Source: Serinus canaria
Lineage: Eukaryota; Chordata; Aves; Passeriformes; Fringillidae
NCBI RefSeq assembly: GCF_022539315.1
Contig: NC_066317.1
Location: 42,874,435 to 42,938,434, forward strand
Reading direction: 5' to 3'
Length of the DNA stretch: 64,000 nucleotides
Position 1 is the stretch's first letter. Every line of letters starts with the position of its first letter. Both the position numbers and the translations under genes were made by a program. This document shows positions 23,401-42,514 of the stretch, piece after piece. The notes beneath the pieces are model-generated. The model saw nothing but the letters and a program-made list of their open reading frames with translations, did not search any database and had not been told where the DNA came from.

Positions 23401-26400
23401 AGATTTGCAGTTTAATTCAGAGGTCAAAAGATATGTAGCTTCCTAATGATATTGGAGAAATAGCTTGGAATAAGGCCCTTTCCTTAATTCTGAGAAGTAA
23501 AGAACAGGCAAATTAAAATGTCAGTATACTGAATTGAAAGCTGTTTTATGATAAGACACTTAAGCCAGCAATCAGCTTTCCAAATACCACACGTGATAGT
23601 AGACTTACAGTTCTTGATGGGAAGACTAGTGCAAATTTCAGCATTCAACATATCAGTGAAGCAGTGCTAGAATTCACTGCTCACTTTTATATCAGACTGG
23701 TATTTAAAACCTAAAAATATCCTGAATTAGGGTAGATATGGCACGCTGATTCAGAGAGCAAAAGCTATTTCAGTTGGAAAGAATTGGGTTTACTTGTTGG
23801 AGGCACTGATATCTATGGTGTTTCTAAGTAAGATGCCGTAAATAACTTCATAACAGCTTAAAGAACTGTCAGAAAAACATTCTATTTGAAACAAAATGAA
23901 ATGGATAACAATGAATTAAGAAAGATTAAATTTTTCATGGCATAAGATGATGATGATGAAACAATGGTATTTTACTCATCCTTTTGTGAGCCCATAAATT
24001 CTGAAGATAAGTATGCTGAGCAGATTCCTTTGTTCAGCTCTGAGTTCAATAAGCTTTTTACTTAATAGGAGTTGATTTGGAATGCAAGTATATTTGGAGT
24101 ATAAAATCTAAGAGTGATGGTTCAGTCAATATTTTCATTGGCTAAAAATATTAGCAGCTGATTCATAGCTCTATCTTCTACGTCCCAGGATAAACTTGTT
24201 CTCCCAGAATGCCTAAACATGCAGATAATGGGATAAAAATACTGTTGTTAGCTGAAATATTTTTGTATTTCCATGCTTTCTTAAGTCCATATTGTACTGA
24301 ACTCAAGCAGTTGAAGTTCCCATACTTTTTAACCACTAAACCACTCATCTTGAGAATGCTTTTATCAATTCAAATGCAAATAATCAAAGAACCCAGCACA
24401 ATTTTTTATCAATTCAAATGCAAAGAACGCAGCACAATTTTCCCCTGCAAATTTCGTTGATCCTTTAGAACTTCTTTGTCCCAGTTCTCTCAGCAGATTA
24501 TAGGTATCTAAGTGCCCATAATCTTGCACAAAAAGTTTCTAGTCTTACTGGTATCTATCTTCAAACACTATTTACTTTAAAAAGCTAAGGTTTTCCTGTC
24601 ACACTGAATTATTTTGGGCTCATGGACTTCAGCATTAATGCTTCCACACATTTGTACAAAAAAACCACTTCACTGTGAAGGCCAGCTTTTAGGAACTCCC
24701 ACTTCATCACATTTCATTCTATATACTTCCAAGTGTTTTCCCTAAGTAGCCTAATGTTCTAAAGAAAAAAAGTCTCCAGCCTCACAGCTTGAACACTAAT
24801 GAGAGCTCATGCAACCCCACCAATACACAGAGGTGATCTGAGACACTCCTCTGTACTGGGATCCACAGGGCAAATATGTGGATGGCAGGAGGAGCAGGAC
24901 AGAAACAGCTACAACATAAGGTGAGAACATGAAAGTAAGAAATGGAAAAGCATTTAATCTCTGATACTCCAACCATAGCCTGCCAATTCTTCTTTCCTTA
25001 GGATAAGGGGCAGATTCCTAGTACATTCACCATCCTGTTGTCAGAACACCGTTCATTCCATCTCAGTCCCACAACTGTCTTGAACTGTCTGGGAAAAAAT
25101 TGTGTCTATCACAAGCATAATGTGCTTACTCTATTTAGGAATAACTAATACCAGGAGGAATGTCTGGCAATTATCTGAAGAAAAATATCTCTTCTACAAC
25201 CTGGAGTTCTCGTAGGAATATCCTATTTCTGAACCTCCATGTGTAATTTTTGTTATTTTTCTCTTATTTTTAAAAATGGTATTAGACATGTTTTTCTAAA
25301 AGACAGAATGAAAAATCTGTTGTTTATTAGAAAATCTATTTAACAGAAGTGTTCCCTTCCAAGACAGAGGGATATTTGGGTATAAAGAGCTTGGAAGAGG
25401 GTCTGGCTGTTTGCTGTCTGTTTATATTACAGGTGGATATATCAAGAACCAACCTAACATTATACAAACCAAGACCAGGAATAACAAATGTATTTTAAGA
25501 GTAAGAAAAAATCATCTCTTAAAAAACTTTTCTATAGAGGATGTGTACCCTCAACTGCATGCAGAACTTAAGATAATTTGCTATTTTTCTAAACTGTGTT
25601 AACGGATCCAGACAATGGTTTTGAGATAAAAACTTCCCAGTATTCTCTGGTATTCACTAATGCAGAATGAATGTTCTTAGTGACCCCCTCTAGCCATAAA
25701 ATATACAGCTGAATGTAGAAAATTACATTTCTTGAGATGTACATTCATTTCTCCTATTTGGTATGGAACTGATTTTCACAAAAACATGATGTACTTTACC
25801 TTAGACCTTCAGTTCAGTACTTTTGATGTACTTTGGAAGACCATGGCCAAGACAGAAAGAGTTGGAGAGTCACCTGTCTTCTGTTGTGACTCTATACTTG
25901 CAGGCTTTTTGCTACAACATGACATCAGCTCCTATTTTTCCTTTCCTATCACATGAATATTTCTGTTGGGAAATTAGTCAATTTGCTGGCAGAGTAAAAG
26001 AGAATAGCATCCTCCTAGCAATAGTAAAGGGAGCATAAATAATTTCTGCTGATGACAATGTTTGAATCCACTCTTTCACAATTAGGAATTAAAGAAATTC
26101 CTTAGGTACTACTCTCTGGAAACTACTGGCAATTGCTGACTTTAACAGAAATCCCAGCACCTGCAATTAGGTCAGCTATTTGCAGTGTGCCCCAAGGGAA
26201 CTTGGCCAGTCAGGTGTTCCAGTGCCTATCTATCACTGCTACCCACTCCAAAAAAAACCCACAAGTATATCTGTGCTGAATGCTGCTCCATCATTTTTTC
26301 TCTACCTCTGTCATCTATTCTGCTTTTTATCAGGTTCTTTTCTGCCTAGTTAGATGTTAATGTAGCCTCTGGCCTCAGCTGATCACTGTTTGTATGGAAC

Positions 26401-28146
26401 AACTGTGATGTCAAAGGAAGAAAGCATCTTAATCATGTTTATACATGGTAAACTGCAGATATGTTCCAGTGTTAGAGGTGTGAACGTCACCCCAAGTCTG
26501 CAGGGTACCCACTACATTTCTTCAATAAATATGTTCATATAGAATACATTTGTAAAAAAAGTGGTGTTCCTGAGAGGAAATATTAATCTATGGTAAACAC
26601 AAACGCTAAACTGTATTTTCTAATAATTTGTATTCTTTTTCATTGAATGTCTATTTTCTATGGAAATATAATGTAGGTTTTTTCCTAGGGAAAATGTTGG
26701 CTCAGCTTAAGAGGTGACAACTATCTTCTGACATTTAAATGAAGTGACAAAATCTTCTAGGATCGTGTTTCAAATCTATGCTTAGCAAGACAGACATCAT
26801 TTCAGGACCTTCTCCATTTTTAAAGGTTTGTATTTTGGTCTTTGTCAGACTCCTAATCTCTTATTATGAACCCATTAGATGCATGCCTTGGTTTTTAACT
26901 GTTTGCAGTGGGATGATTTTCTGCTTAAGAAATAGAAAACTTTTAGAGGCCAAAATGAAGCATTTCTTTAGTACTAGTCACTTTATGCCTTTTTTCGTAA
27001 TATTTTATCTGCATTTTTTGGTACTTTTTTTTTACAATTCCTCTTCCTTTTTTGTCATTAATGTAATATAATCTCATCAGTTTTCTTTCTTCAGATTTTT
27101 GTTCCATATGATGAGTTATATACACTTTTCAACAGTGTCATGATGAAATTGAGATTAACTTGATAAAGTTAGGAGTCAGAGATTAATTCTATTAAAATTG
27201 ATGAGTCTTTGAATCTGGTATTTTATTTCAGAGTCTTCTCTATTTTGAGCCAAATAATTTTTTCTTTTTTTTTCTTTTCAAATATGGCCTTATTGAGGCA
27301 TTCCTGAAAAGCAAGAAGAGTAGTGATTGGCCTCTCATTATTAGACCATGCTAGATTTGACAGCACTCTGAAAGGTACAAATACAAATAATCAAACAACA
27401 AATGTAAAATGGTCATTTGGGCGAAGCGCAAAAGAGATACATTCCCATTCTCTTTAATTTTCTCAAGTTGTGTCTTCTCTTTTGGGAAAGCATCTTGGAA
27501 AGATTCAGCTGGAAGTATAAAAAATGTTGGAAGTGTTTTGGATGGACAAATGTTAAACTAGTTGGCTCCTTTACTCCTCACCTCCTAACTCCAATAAGAA
27601 ATGCTTTGGGCAAGAGAGACGCACCATTAAGCGACCCAAAAGATGTGAAAAGAAATATCTATTAAATTTCTGAGTAGATTTTCTACAGACTGGAACTGAA
27701 GGCCATTTTACTTGCTCACAGACTAACACACAATCAATATTAATTATTTTAAAAAAAGAGTTAATGACATTCTTGTGATAAGATCAGTACAGAGTAATGA
27801 ACTGAAGCAACATAAAAGCATTTTTCCATATAATGAACTCATACATGACATCAGAATTTTAAAAAATAGGTTAAAAAAATCTCCATGATCAGAAAGCTTG
27901 AGACTAGGCTTCACTTTTTTTGTCTCTCTGAAAAGTTAGGTACAGCATACTCTGTAGTTATTGCAGAGAATAAATAATAATGGCACTCTGATATTTTTTT
28001 CAGTAAGATTATGCTCAGAAAGGAGAAGCCCAGTTCAGTTTTTAGTGCTAATTCTGCATGAAGTACCAAGAATCTCAGTGTTTTACAACATGGCATTATC
28101 AGTTGTTTAATCAACATGATCTGCCAGAACATGCTTGTCACCGACA
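20450..28146. other. Long AT-rich gene-free stretch
   Basis: No coding frame or recognised element apart from the short tandem duplication at 24361-24440. A long T-rich run is at 21892-21930. A slightly GC-richer patch at 20,600-20,950 has overlapping minus frames but no recognisable product. Confidence 0.6.
24361..24440. repeat. Tandem duplication, 44 bp and 36 bp
   Basis: Copy 1 (24361-24404) and copy 2 (24405-24440) are nearly identical except for an 8-bp segment present only in copy 1 and one C/G difference. The 8 bp contain a short direct repeat, consistent with slippage. Confidence 0.88.
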
Positions 28147-34160
<6,014 letters not shown>

Positions 34161-34164
34161 TTCC

Positions 34165-34562
34165 TTAGCATCTGCATCTTCCTTTCCCAATACACAACCT
34201 TCTTGTTGATGTCTGTGAAAATTTGGTGTCAAAGAGTAAGAGGGGCTCTTCCATCAGCTGCAAGTGCTGCGCTGTAACTACAGGGGTGAACGCGCCCGCA
34301 GGCAGAAGGACTTGGTCAGGCACTGCCTTGTTGGCACTGCAAATGCTCTGCAATCACAGCAGAGAAACAAATGGAATTATGTTATCGCTCCTCTTCTACT
34401 GTGTTCAGGATAATGATGAAGTTAGGCCCCTTCCTGCGGCTCTTCCCTGCAGCCATGGGAGCAAATCAGTCCCGGCTAGCTGCTCCCCAAGCTTGGCTGG
34501 AGGAAGCCACCAGATTCGCCACCCCCAGGTTCCCTTAGAGGACCCCAGGTGGTGGTGCCATC
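34165..34562 (-). mobile_element. Leader/internal fragment of an endogenous retrovirus
   Basis: Reading leftwards from the LTR, two bases after its end comes TGGCACCACCACCTGGGG (about 34560-34543). It resembles a lysine-tRNA-type primer-binding site with one extra base; this is a candidate only. About 100 bases further on is an ATG in a good context (about 34455) that opens only 24 codons. Still further left is a pyrimidine tract ending in a strong splice-acceptor-like CAG (about 34350), followed by a 60-codon open frame. The segment is CpG-rich compared with the window, suggesting limited age. No gag, pol or env domain is recognisable and the left end is not defined; the provirus is truncated here. 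Confidence 0.5.
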
Positions 34563-35130
34563 TGTGGCGTGGGTGGCACAGGCGAGGAGGAGACCACGAG
34601 GAGTACAAGGCAAAGGAAAAAGAGAGGACACTTGTGTGGCCGTCAAGGGGACTTTATTCCTTAATGGTTCCGGGGGGGGGGAGGGGAGGAGGAGCTGATA
34701 CAGGGAGTGGGCGTGGAAGGGGAGACTCAAAGTAACCAATAAGAATAGGGTAGGGGAGGAACGAACAACATATCTGAACCAATAAAGATCATACATGGGA
34801 GGGGGAAAAGCCCCAGGGGCAAATCATACAGCACAGTAAGGGTGACTGACATGGAAAAATCTCGAACAAAAGGGGGGTGGTTACAGTGAGTGACAAGGGG
34901 AGTAGGTGGCACCACTGGGAGGGGAGAGGACTGATAAGGGCAGGGAGGGAGGAGGGAAGGATCAGTGGGTTTGATGGGCAGGCAAGTGGCGGGAAAGGAA
35001 AGTAACAGACAACCTGGGACAAACCATCATGAGGGGAGAACATGGGGGGAACCAAGGACCAAACCATTTTCTTAACACAAAACAACTAACACAACTAATA
35101 ATAACAAATCTTTAAAAACACGATGCCACA
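34563..35130 (-). mobile_element. Endogenous retrovirus LTR with C-rich U3
   Basis: On the minus strand the element starts TGTGGCATCG and ends CCACGCCACA, giving TG...CA ends over 568 bp. The U3 half is pyrimidine-rich with ATTGG (inverted CCAAT) boxes opposite 34736-34740 and 34779-34783. An AATAAA signal lies opposite 34653-34658, followed by a short U5. On the plus strand this appears as a G-rich block with a G homopolymer at about 34,671. The 170-codon plus frame and several minus frames here are shadows of this composition, not genes. Flanking six bases (left GCCATC side, right CCTTCC) do not match, because the left side is internal retroviral sequence. I cannot name the family with certainty. 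Confidence 0.72.
34653..34658 (-). promoter_or_regulatory. LTR polyadenylation signal AATAAA
   Basis: Canonical hexamer on the minus strand (TTTATT on plus), about 90 bp before the LTR's 3' end, placed as expected at the R/U5 boundary. Confidence 0.65.
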
Positions 35131-36880
35131 CCTTCCTAGATTCTTTGAAAACACTTGAAAGCCTGTTTATGGTCAGCTCGAACAAATATTTCCTGGTGCT
35201 TGATAAACAAGGTTCATCTATTTTTGGAAGAAATAGACCCAAAGTAACATGGTATCTATCTGAGTGTAATAAAAAGGAAGAAGAGGAATATCACTTTGGG
35301 CTAAAACTAAGAACCTTGAGGGAAATCTTCATAACCAAAGTTTAAAAAAAATATTTTTTAATCCAAAGTGGAGCAGAATAGTGAAGAAAGTCATAAGGAA
35401 ATGCAAGAAATAAATTCATTAAGAAGAGCAGCAGCTCAAAATGGAAGTTAACAAGATGGTAAGCTATCTTTCCAACTCACAGAATATTAAGACTGAAATA
35501 AATATGTCATAATCAGGATAGATTTAGACAATTATTTAGATATGTGATCATAGTAGCTACCCTAGTTTCCTTATATTGAAGATGTCAGGGTTGCTTCCTT
35601 TCAAATGAGTTGGAATACTGTGAATTTGTGGGGTTTTTTTTTCCCCAGCATTAGCTGTTCTTTAGACTCATGAATATCTTTGGTTTTTGCGCAATATTTT
35701 CTTCTCATCTTAACAACATTTTGCTGTTGTTGATACAAAAATACACATGCTTTGAAAATTACGAATGTATGGTACCTAGGTCAATGGTCACTTAACTGGG
35801 ACACTTGGGTACTTGGAGTATAAAAATAGAGGAGGAAATAGACTTATGCACAGACAAAGCAATCCCACAAGTGTAGATCCATCAAACTGCAAAATTTTAA
35901 CAAAAAAGTCTCCCTTAGCTATAAGTCACATGTTATTTTTCAAAATGGACAAGTTGTTTGTAGGCAGGAGTTTTAGTTTTATGAACTTTTTAAAGCATGG
36001 AATTAAACATAGAGCTCAGGTTCAGAGCAGATTTTTTCCTGGGGTACAGTAGCTATATGAAGATAGGCACATAACAGAAAATTCTGGTTTTCATCTGGAT
36101 TTACTTATTGCAGTAATTCCAAAGCATATAAAAAAAACCCTACCCTTTTTTTTTAATAAATAGTTACAGTCAGCTCCTAATATTGTTAGTACAGCTCATT
36201 AATATCAGCTGTCTCCAGCACTCTCTTCCACTTTCAAAATTAATTAAGCTACTGGCACATTAACTGAAAGGAAGAGGCCATATCTTTTTTCATGCAGAAA
36301 ACAATAAGAGCATAAATCAAGAGAGGCAATCCTAATGTTTTGGAATTGACCTTATGAAGGGGGACTTTGCCAAGTGACAACAGCATCTGTTCAAATGGAA
36401 AAAAACAAACATAACAAGTGAAAGGAACACATCCACTTCTCTCTCAAATATTGTGGAAATATTTCTCATTGCTTGCAATCACCGACCACATCAAGAACCC
36501 TCTTTGGTGCCCATCATCCCATCCATTGTACATTAGCAGTCAGCTTCCTTTTGCCCTGTAATTTTTCACCCACCAACAAACTTGGAATCTTAATTTGAAT
36601 ATCAAGAGACATAATAAATATCATCATAACTGATGTGGTATTTCCCATTTTGTCTGCTAATATTTTTAAAGTAAAGTTAGCCTTCTGGACCATATATAAA
36701 ATACATATATTTATACATGAACACTACCACTGAATCAAAACAGCTGCAGAAGGTTGATACATTAGATAGTTTCAAAAGCTTGGAAAAGGACTGGGGTTTT
36801 TTCTGCAGCTGTTAAAAGAGTTGGCAGCATGTATCAGAAAGTAGTGGTTGTGAAAACTGACATTTCAGTGGATTTTTGCT
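35131..36880. other. Non-coding DNA, nothing recognised
   Basis: AT-rich sequence with scattered A and T runs and no supported frame or repeat. Confidence 0.6.
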
Positions 36881-36884
36881 CACC

Positions 36885-37345
36885 TATCACTGATGAGAGG
36901 TGTCACACCTTCCCCTGTGGGTGAGCACCAGCAGATCCAGAGCTGCAGGCAGTGTCCTGGCTCTGCAGGCCGGGAGCAGGAAGCACCAGTGTGGTGCCTG
37001 GGGGTTATACTGAGGAAGCTTCCCTGGGCACACAGTTGGAGAAGGCTTCCCTTGCATGCCATGGGCTGCTGCAGGACTCCAGCTCTGTGCTCATCCTGCA
37101 CAGCTACCAGGCTGTGAACCCCAGCCCTGCTGAGGCTCCATCTCCCAGGAAGGAAGGAATGGTGGAGCCCTGAGGTCTAAGCACAACCTGAAGGGTGCTG
37201 GGCCCTGAGTTTTCACCAGCCTTTCCTTCTGAAGCCAAGGACCAGAATTCCATTGCCCATCTCCAAGGGTCCCTGTTGACTTTTCAGATTTATTTCCACA
37301 TGCAACCTGCAATTGGTCTCCCCAGTTATCCCTCAGGAGGAACAA
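36885..37345. other. GC-rich island of unknown nature
   Basis: A sharp rise in GC with frames open on both strands (73-84 codons). CpG dinucleotides remain scarce, so it is not a classical CpG island. No domain or repeat family is recognised. Candidates are an unrecognised LTR or other repeat, or a regulatory segment. Confidence 0.25.
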
Positions 37346-40300
37346 GATTCCTGATTTGTAATTAAAACACCTCGGATGATGTGTCAGACAGTTACCAAAC
37401 CTTGGGGACTGACTTTGATCACAGGTTCTGAATATACTGCTGGTTGATATTTAAAGTCATAATTCAAGAGACCCTTTTCCCCAGAAGCTTACATGCCTTT
37501 GTAGATCTGTGAGAACTGCTTATGTTCAGTCTGTATCCTTGTGATCTGCCTTTTGTGATTTAAGTGAGGAGTTGACAACCTTTCTCGTCTTTCCCATGAC
37601 ACAGCCCTCTCTTTCTCTTCCTCTTGGCCCCATGTCACCTGCCCTGTGTAAAAGCACCAGGATTTTTGCTCAGGACTAGGCTCCTCTTCAGTTTTCCCAT
37701 TTCTGAAAGCACTGGTGATACCCATAGAATACACTGGAAAAACTACCAAGCAGATGTGACAATTTGGACTTTCATTAGCAGGAAGTATTTGGGACAGTCA
37801 TTGTTCTGGTTACCAAGCTGTAGGACTTCTTTCAGGACCCCTTCTTTGCTGGGTGTCACTGAGAGGACCCACTCCATCCAATGTGTGACCTTCAACAGAA
37901 TATTCTGCAGTAATATTGCTCAGACAAAGGCCTGAGTTACACTTGGATACAAATTTGAATTAATGTAGGGGGCTTAAGGTTTCTTTCTCTTAAAGGGCTT
38001 CCTGCTGGAAGACTGTGGCAGAAGTTGACTGAGGCAACTAACAGAGTTTTTGCCAAACACAGCATGTTCTGTTGATTCCTCAAAGGTATCAAACATTCAG
38101 GATAAAAAAGGCTGATTGCTGATGCACCTGTATTATTTAGACCTTTTAATGTTGCTTAGCCAGCTTCCACTCAGACAGAGTCATCCCAAAGCACTTATCA
38201 CTCCACTCTTCCAGCAGCCTTTCAGCCCACCATGCTCCTTCTCTTTAGAAACAGAAAAGGTGTTTGGATTGTGCATGGCTCCCTGTGTGTTCTTTAATAT
38301 GGCCTTGAGACTAATAAAACTGGGATGCAGCAGATAATCAGCACTTTCTTGTTCCCTTACAATGACACATTATCTTGCTACTGCTTTTAATGGATCTAGT
38401 TGCGCAGGCTGCCACCTCCAAAATCTACCAGGAATTTTAGTATCAGAATCCTTCTTTTACTTAAGCAAAACCAGTGTTAAAAACATCTTTTAAAACAGAA
38501 CAAGTTGCGAGTAGCTGAGAGAGACAGAATGAAGGGCATCCCAAACATGCACCATAAAAGGCAGCCTCCTGTAGGTTTCCCCTCAGCCTGGAGGTCCTCA
38601 GGGACTTCCTGCACTGTGACCATCCAATCTACATGCAGCTCCACACCATGTTATCTGCTTCCATGAATATCACTTTTTTCCCCCCATTACGTCCCAGAGT
38701 TGCCTTTGTGCCAGTCTTAACTTGTCTCACCATTTCTCAGTGTTTACAATGCCCACTCTCCCCTATGAGACAATCCCTGCCCTGGGAAAGCTTCCTTTCC
38801 CAGCAAATTCAGCCAGCACCAGCAGCATGCCAGGGCAAGGAATGGGACAAATTACTAAAAAATTCCCTTTTTACTCAGGGACTTACCCCTAATCCAAGCC
38901 TTTCTTACACTTTCTTACTGTATCAGGCACAGCAAACAGAAGAAGCAAGTACCGTGTATCACTGTCCTAAAATTGAGAACAAAATAATCTGAGTTTATAC
39001 ATATAGATGTTTATGTAAGTATATAAGCATAAATACACATATTTTGCACATATGCATAATGAGATCTATTGCTATACATACAACTTCTAAAGCAAAAGAA
39101 AATAACTGTAGACAGGACTAAATATTTTTGTGATAGGGAGCAATAATTTATTTCTATTTTGAAAATATTTGGGGGGAAAAAATTACAAAGGGCCTGATTG
39201 AAGACCATTCATTGAACTGGAGGATGCATATGGTGAGGCTGATGACAGCCATTCTCTCATGTATTGCAGACCCTGTGCTCTGTGAATCCCTCCCTGCCTA
39301 CACCCCATGGTGTCTGACCCAAATGCAGTTACCCTCAGACTTACCAGATTTTCTGTACCTCCAGAGTATGCTAAGTACCTTTTAATACAAAACTCTGGGT
39401 AAGCTTATTTTAGTTTCACCTGGTAATGCTTTTCTACTTAAATATTCAATGGTTGAGAGAGACAACAGCACATTGACTTAATTGCAGGAATATTTAATTG
39501 AAATTCTTGTTTTGATTAAGATTTTCATGTCTGAAATCCAAACATCTGTCTAAAAGACATTTAAAAGGCAGCATTTGTTCAGTATCTGCAGGTAATACAG
39601 GCCACTGGGCTCAGAAGGCACAGTCTGTCATACCTGGGGGAATGAATGGCTAAAGCCATCAGCTCTGAGAGTCAGTGTTGATGCATGTCCAGTACTTACA
39701 GGGTCACAGTCAAGGGGAGATACTGAGTGTAACCACCCCAATATACATCACAGGGTTGTAAGAAGGAGTCCTTGTTACAATATGGGATTAATACCTTTCA
39801 AACAGGGGAGAAATTGATTTTGTGCCTCCATCAACCAGAATGAATGCCCAAACCAGGCAGGAAAAGAAAGTAACAGGATCTGTATCCCTTTCTTCCAAGC
39901 ATTATTAATCTACTCTTTTCTACTTTTTTTTTTTTTTTTTTTAGTAAAAGAATGTATCAAATTATTTAAGTGAACTGGACTTTTTTTAAAATACTTATTT
40001 TATCAAGAAGGAAAACATTTCCTGTGTTACACCAAAGCTCCAACATTGAATAGAGGCAGTAAACTGATTTCTCCCTGAAAGATTTTTTAACCTTTTCTGA
40101 AATTTTATGGAATAGGACACTTAAAGCTCACTTGTGTCAGCTTGTTATCCTGCCTTTCCATCTTAACAGTCTTCATAGACTCCTTTTAACTATTCAGGCA
40201 GCCTACAGCAATAAACCATTGGAGTTCAGTAAATCACACAGGACTCACAAAGTTAACACAGTCTGCCAGATAATCTCAGCCATAAAATAATAATGCTACT

Positions 40301-41555
40301 TCATTAAGAAAGAATCCATTCATTTAAAGGTTAGGTATTAATGCACTTAATGGTTTTGCATAGAATTCATATTACAATAAAACCTTTGAATTTCTTGCTC
40401 TCCAATGTTGAGTAATAGTGAAATGAGAACAAAGTACCCTTTTAAAGCTTCCAGTTTGAAGTTATGCTTTAGTTGCAATGAGACATCTAGCAAATTTCTC
40501 AAAAGTTTAATTTAATTACTGAAGTGATGGAAAAGATTACTTAAGTTTCAGGTGACATCTATCACAATTACACACATACACTGACTCCCACTCAGCACTA
40601 AGATCAGCACTTTGTGAGTGATAACTCCTCCTTGAGACATACCAGAAGGAGACATTTGAGGACAAATATTTATGAACAGGCAAAGCTTCATTTAAATGAA
40701 TGAAACACAATATTTACAGCAGCAAAATTTCTGACCTTCATATTTCAACTTCCATTTTTTTGCGTTCTAATGAAAATGAGTGTGTTAAAATACATCCTAT
40801 TTTGTAAATAGATGTTCTTTTGTTTGCATACAGATTCTTGTAAAACATGTTTTTCCCACTAAAAAAAGTGGAACCAGCTTCAGTCCACCAAAATTCTTTA
40901 GCTTAACCTAAGCATAAGATCTTTGAGGCCAAACAGAAGATTGGAACATTATAATATTGGACAGGGAGCTTTAAGGCTGCAGTTCAGTTGTCGCTAACAA
41001 TAGCTTTTACTGTGGAAAAAACAGCAATAATAGTAAATTTCATTTATGAAGTGCTGCTCTCAGAGTTCCGGGGAGTTTTGCATCCCAAGCAAGTAAAAGC
41101 AACACAGGAAATAGATCTTTTAAATTCTGCTTTAAAAAGCCAAATCCACAACAGCTTTCCAAATATAAATAGGAATTTCATTTCATTGTAAAACATACAG
41201 TAAAAGCTCAGACACTCACAATCTTCAAGGTTTTTTTAGGACAAAATCATGAATTGGGATATTCTTACCTGAAAAATATACCAATATGAAAGTGAATAAA
41301 AGAAAAAATGGAGAACGAGGACCCAATATTACCAGAGTCCTTATAAAAATAGAAAACCAAATGCAAAACTTTAAAATTGAAAACATAATTAAAAGAAGGA
41401 AAACACTACTTTTTTTGTTGGTTTCATGAATTTTTTTTTTTATCTGTAATTCTGAAAAAAAATTTTTATCTCGGCAAAGCAATAGACCAGACCAAATTAT
41501 ATATTAATTATATATTATACGTTATATACATAATTATGCATATTTATATATATTT
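37346..41555. other. Non-coding DNA, nothing recognised
   Basis: The 103- and 119-codon plus frames at 37624 and 38633 lack any motif or supporting structure. A T run is at 39924-39942. An AT-only stretch with local palindromes (41,495-41,555) precedes the CR1 fragment. Confidence 0.55.
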
Positions 41556-41559
41556 CACT

Positions 41560-42510
41560 AGTGATTCTGCAGGGCTCCATCTTAGAACCTGTGCTCTTCA
41601 ACATCTTCATAAATTACTTGATGCAGGATTGAAAGGGATACAGGTTAAGTTTGTAGACAATACAAAGCTGGGAGAGGCCCTGAAGAGAGACCTTGATAAA
41701 TCAGAGGACTGGGCAGTCACCATGCAAATGAAGTTCAGCAATGGAAAGTGCTGAATTCTGCACCCGGGATGGGGAAATCCTGGATGTACGGACAGACTCA
41801 GGAATGAGATGCTGGGAAGAAGTGCTATGGTATGAGATGCTGGGGGTCCTGGCTGATGGCAAGTTAAATATGAGTAAGCAGTGCCCTGGCAGCCAGGAGG
41901 GTGAACCTGTTCTGGGGGGCATCAGGCACAGCATGGCCAGCTGGGCAACGGAGGGGATTGTCCTGCTCTGCTCTGGGCTGGGGCAGCCTCACCTCGAGTG
42001 CTGGGGGCAGTTCTGGGCAGCAGAATACAAAAAAGACATTAAATTGTTGCAGAGTGTGCAAAGGAGGACCATGAGGACGGTGAAAGGGGAAGGTTCATGA
42101 GGAGCAGCTGAGGTCACTTGTTCTGTTCAAACTGGAGAAGAGGAGGCTGAGGGAAGATATCACTGCAGTTACAACTTTCTCCTGAGGAGAAGAGGAGTGG
42201 CCAACACTGATCTCTTCTCTGCGGTGACCAGAGACAGGGCCCAAGGAAATGGCCTGAACTTGTATCAGGGGAGGTTTATGCTGGATATCAGAAAAAGTTT
42301 CTTCACCCAGAGAGTGTTTGGAACAGGGTCTCCAGGGAAATTGTCATAGCATAAATCTTGACAGAGTTCAAATGTTTGGACAACATTTTCAGGAATGTGT
42401 TGTGACTCTTGGGGAGTGTTGTGACTCCCAGGGTCCTGTGCTGGGTAAGGAGTTGGGCTCAGTGATCCTTGTGGGTCACTTCCAACTCAGCATATTCTGT
42501 GGTTTTTGAT
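41560..42510 (+). mobile_element. CR1 LINE, 5'-truncated, dead
   Basis: The fragment enters the CR1 reverse transcriptase near its later blocks (QGSILEPVLFNIFINYL at about 41,570). It passes the catalytic box, which here reads F-V-D-N at 41650-41661 in place of the family's aspartate pair, so it could not work. It continues through the RT C-terminal region (GVLADGKLNMSKQC at about 41,845; HLECWGQFWAAEYKKDIK at about 41,990). The end is a CR1 3' untranslated tail that closes near 'cattccaactcagcatattctgtgg'-type sequence at about 42,480-42,505. A frameshift lies between the 41536 and 41741 frames. CR1 moves by target-primed reverse transcription, and 5' truncation is typical. The terminal short repeat is reduced to one decayed unit. 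The level of decay suggests an old insertion. Confidence 0.92.
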
Positions 42511-42514
42511 ATCT

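Noticed and set aside
34223..34735. 170-codon plus-strand ORF
   Set aside because: Runs through the GC-rich leader and U5/R of the minus-strand LTR; its glycine/arginine-rich end is simply the G-rich LTR sequence.
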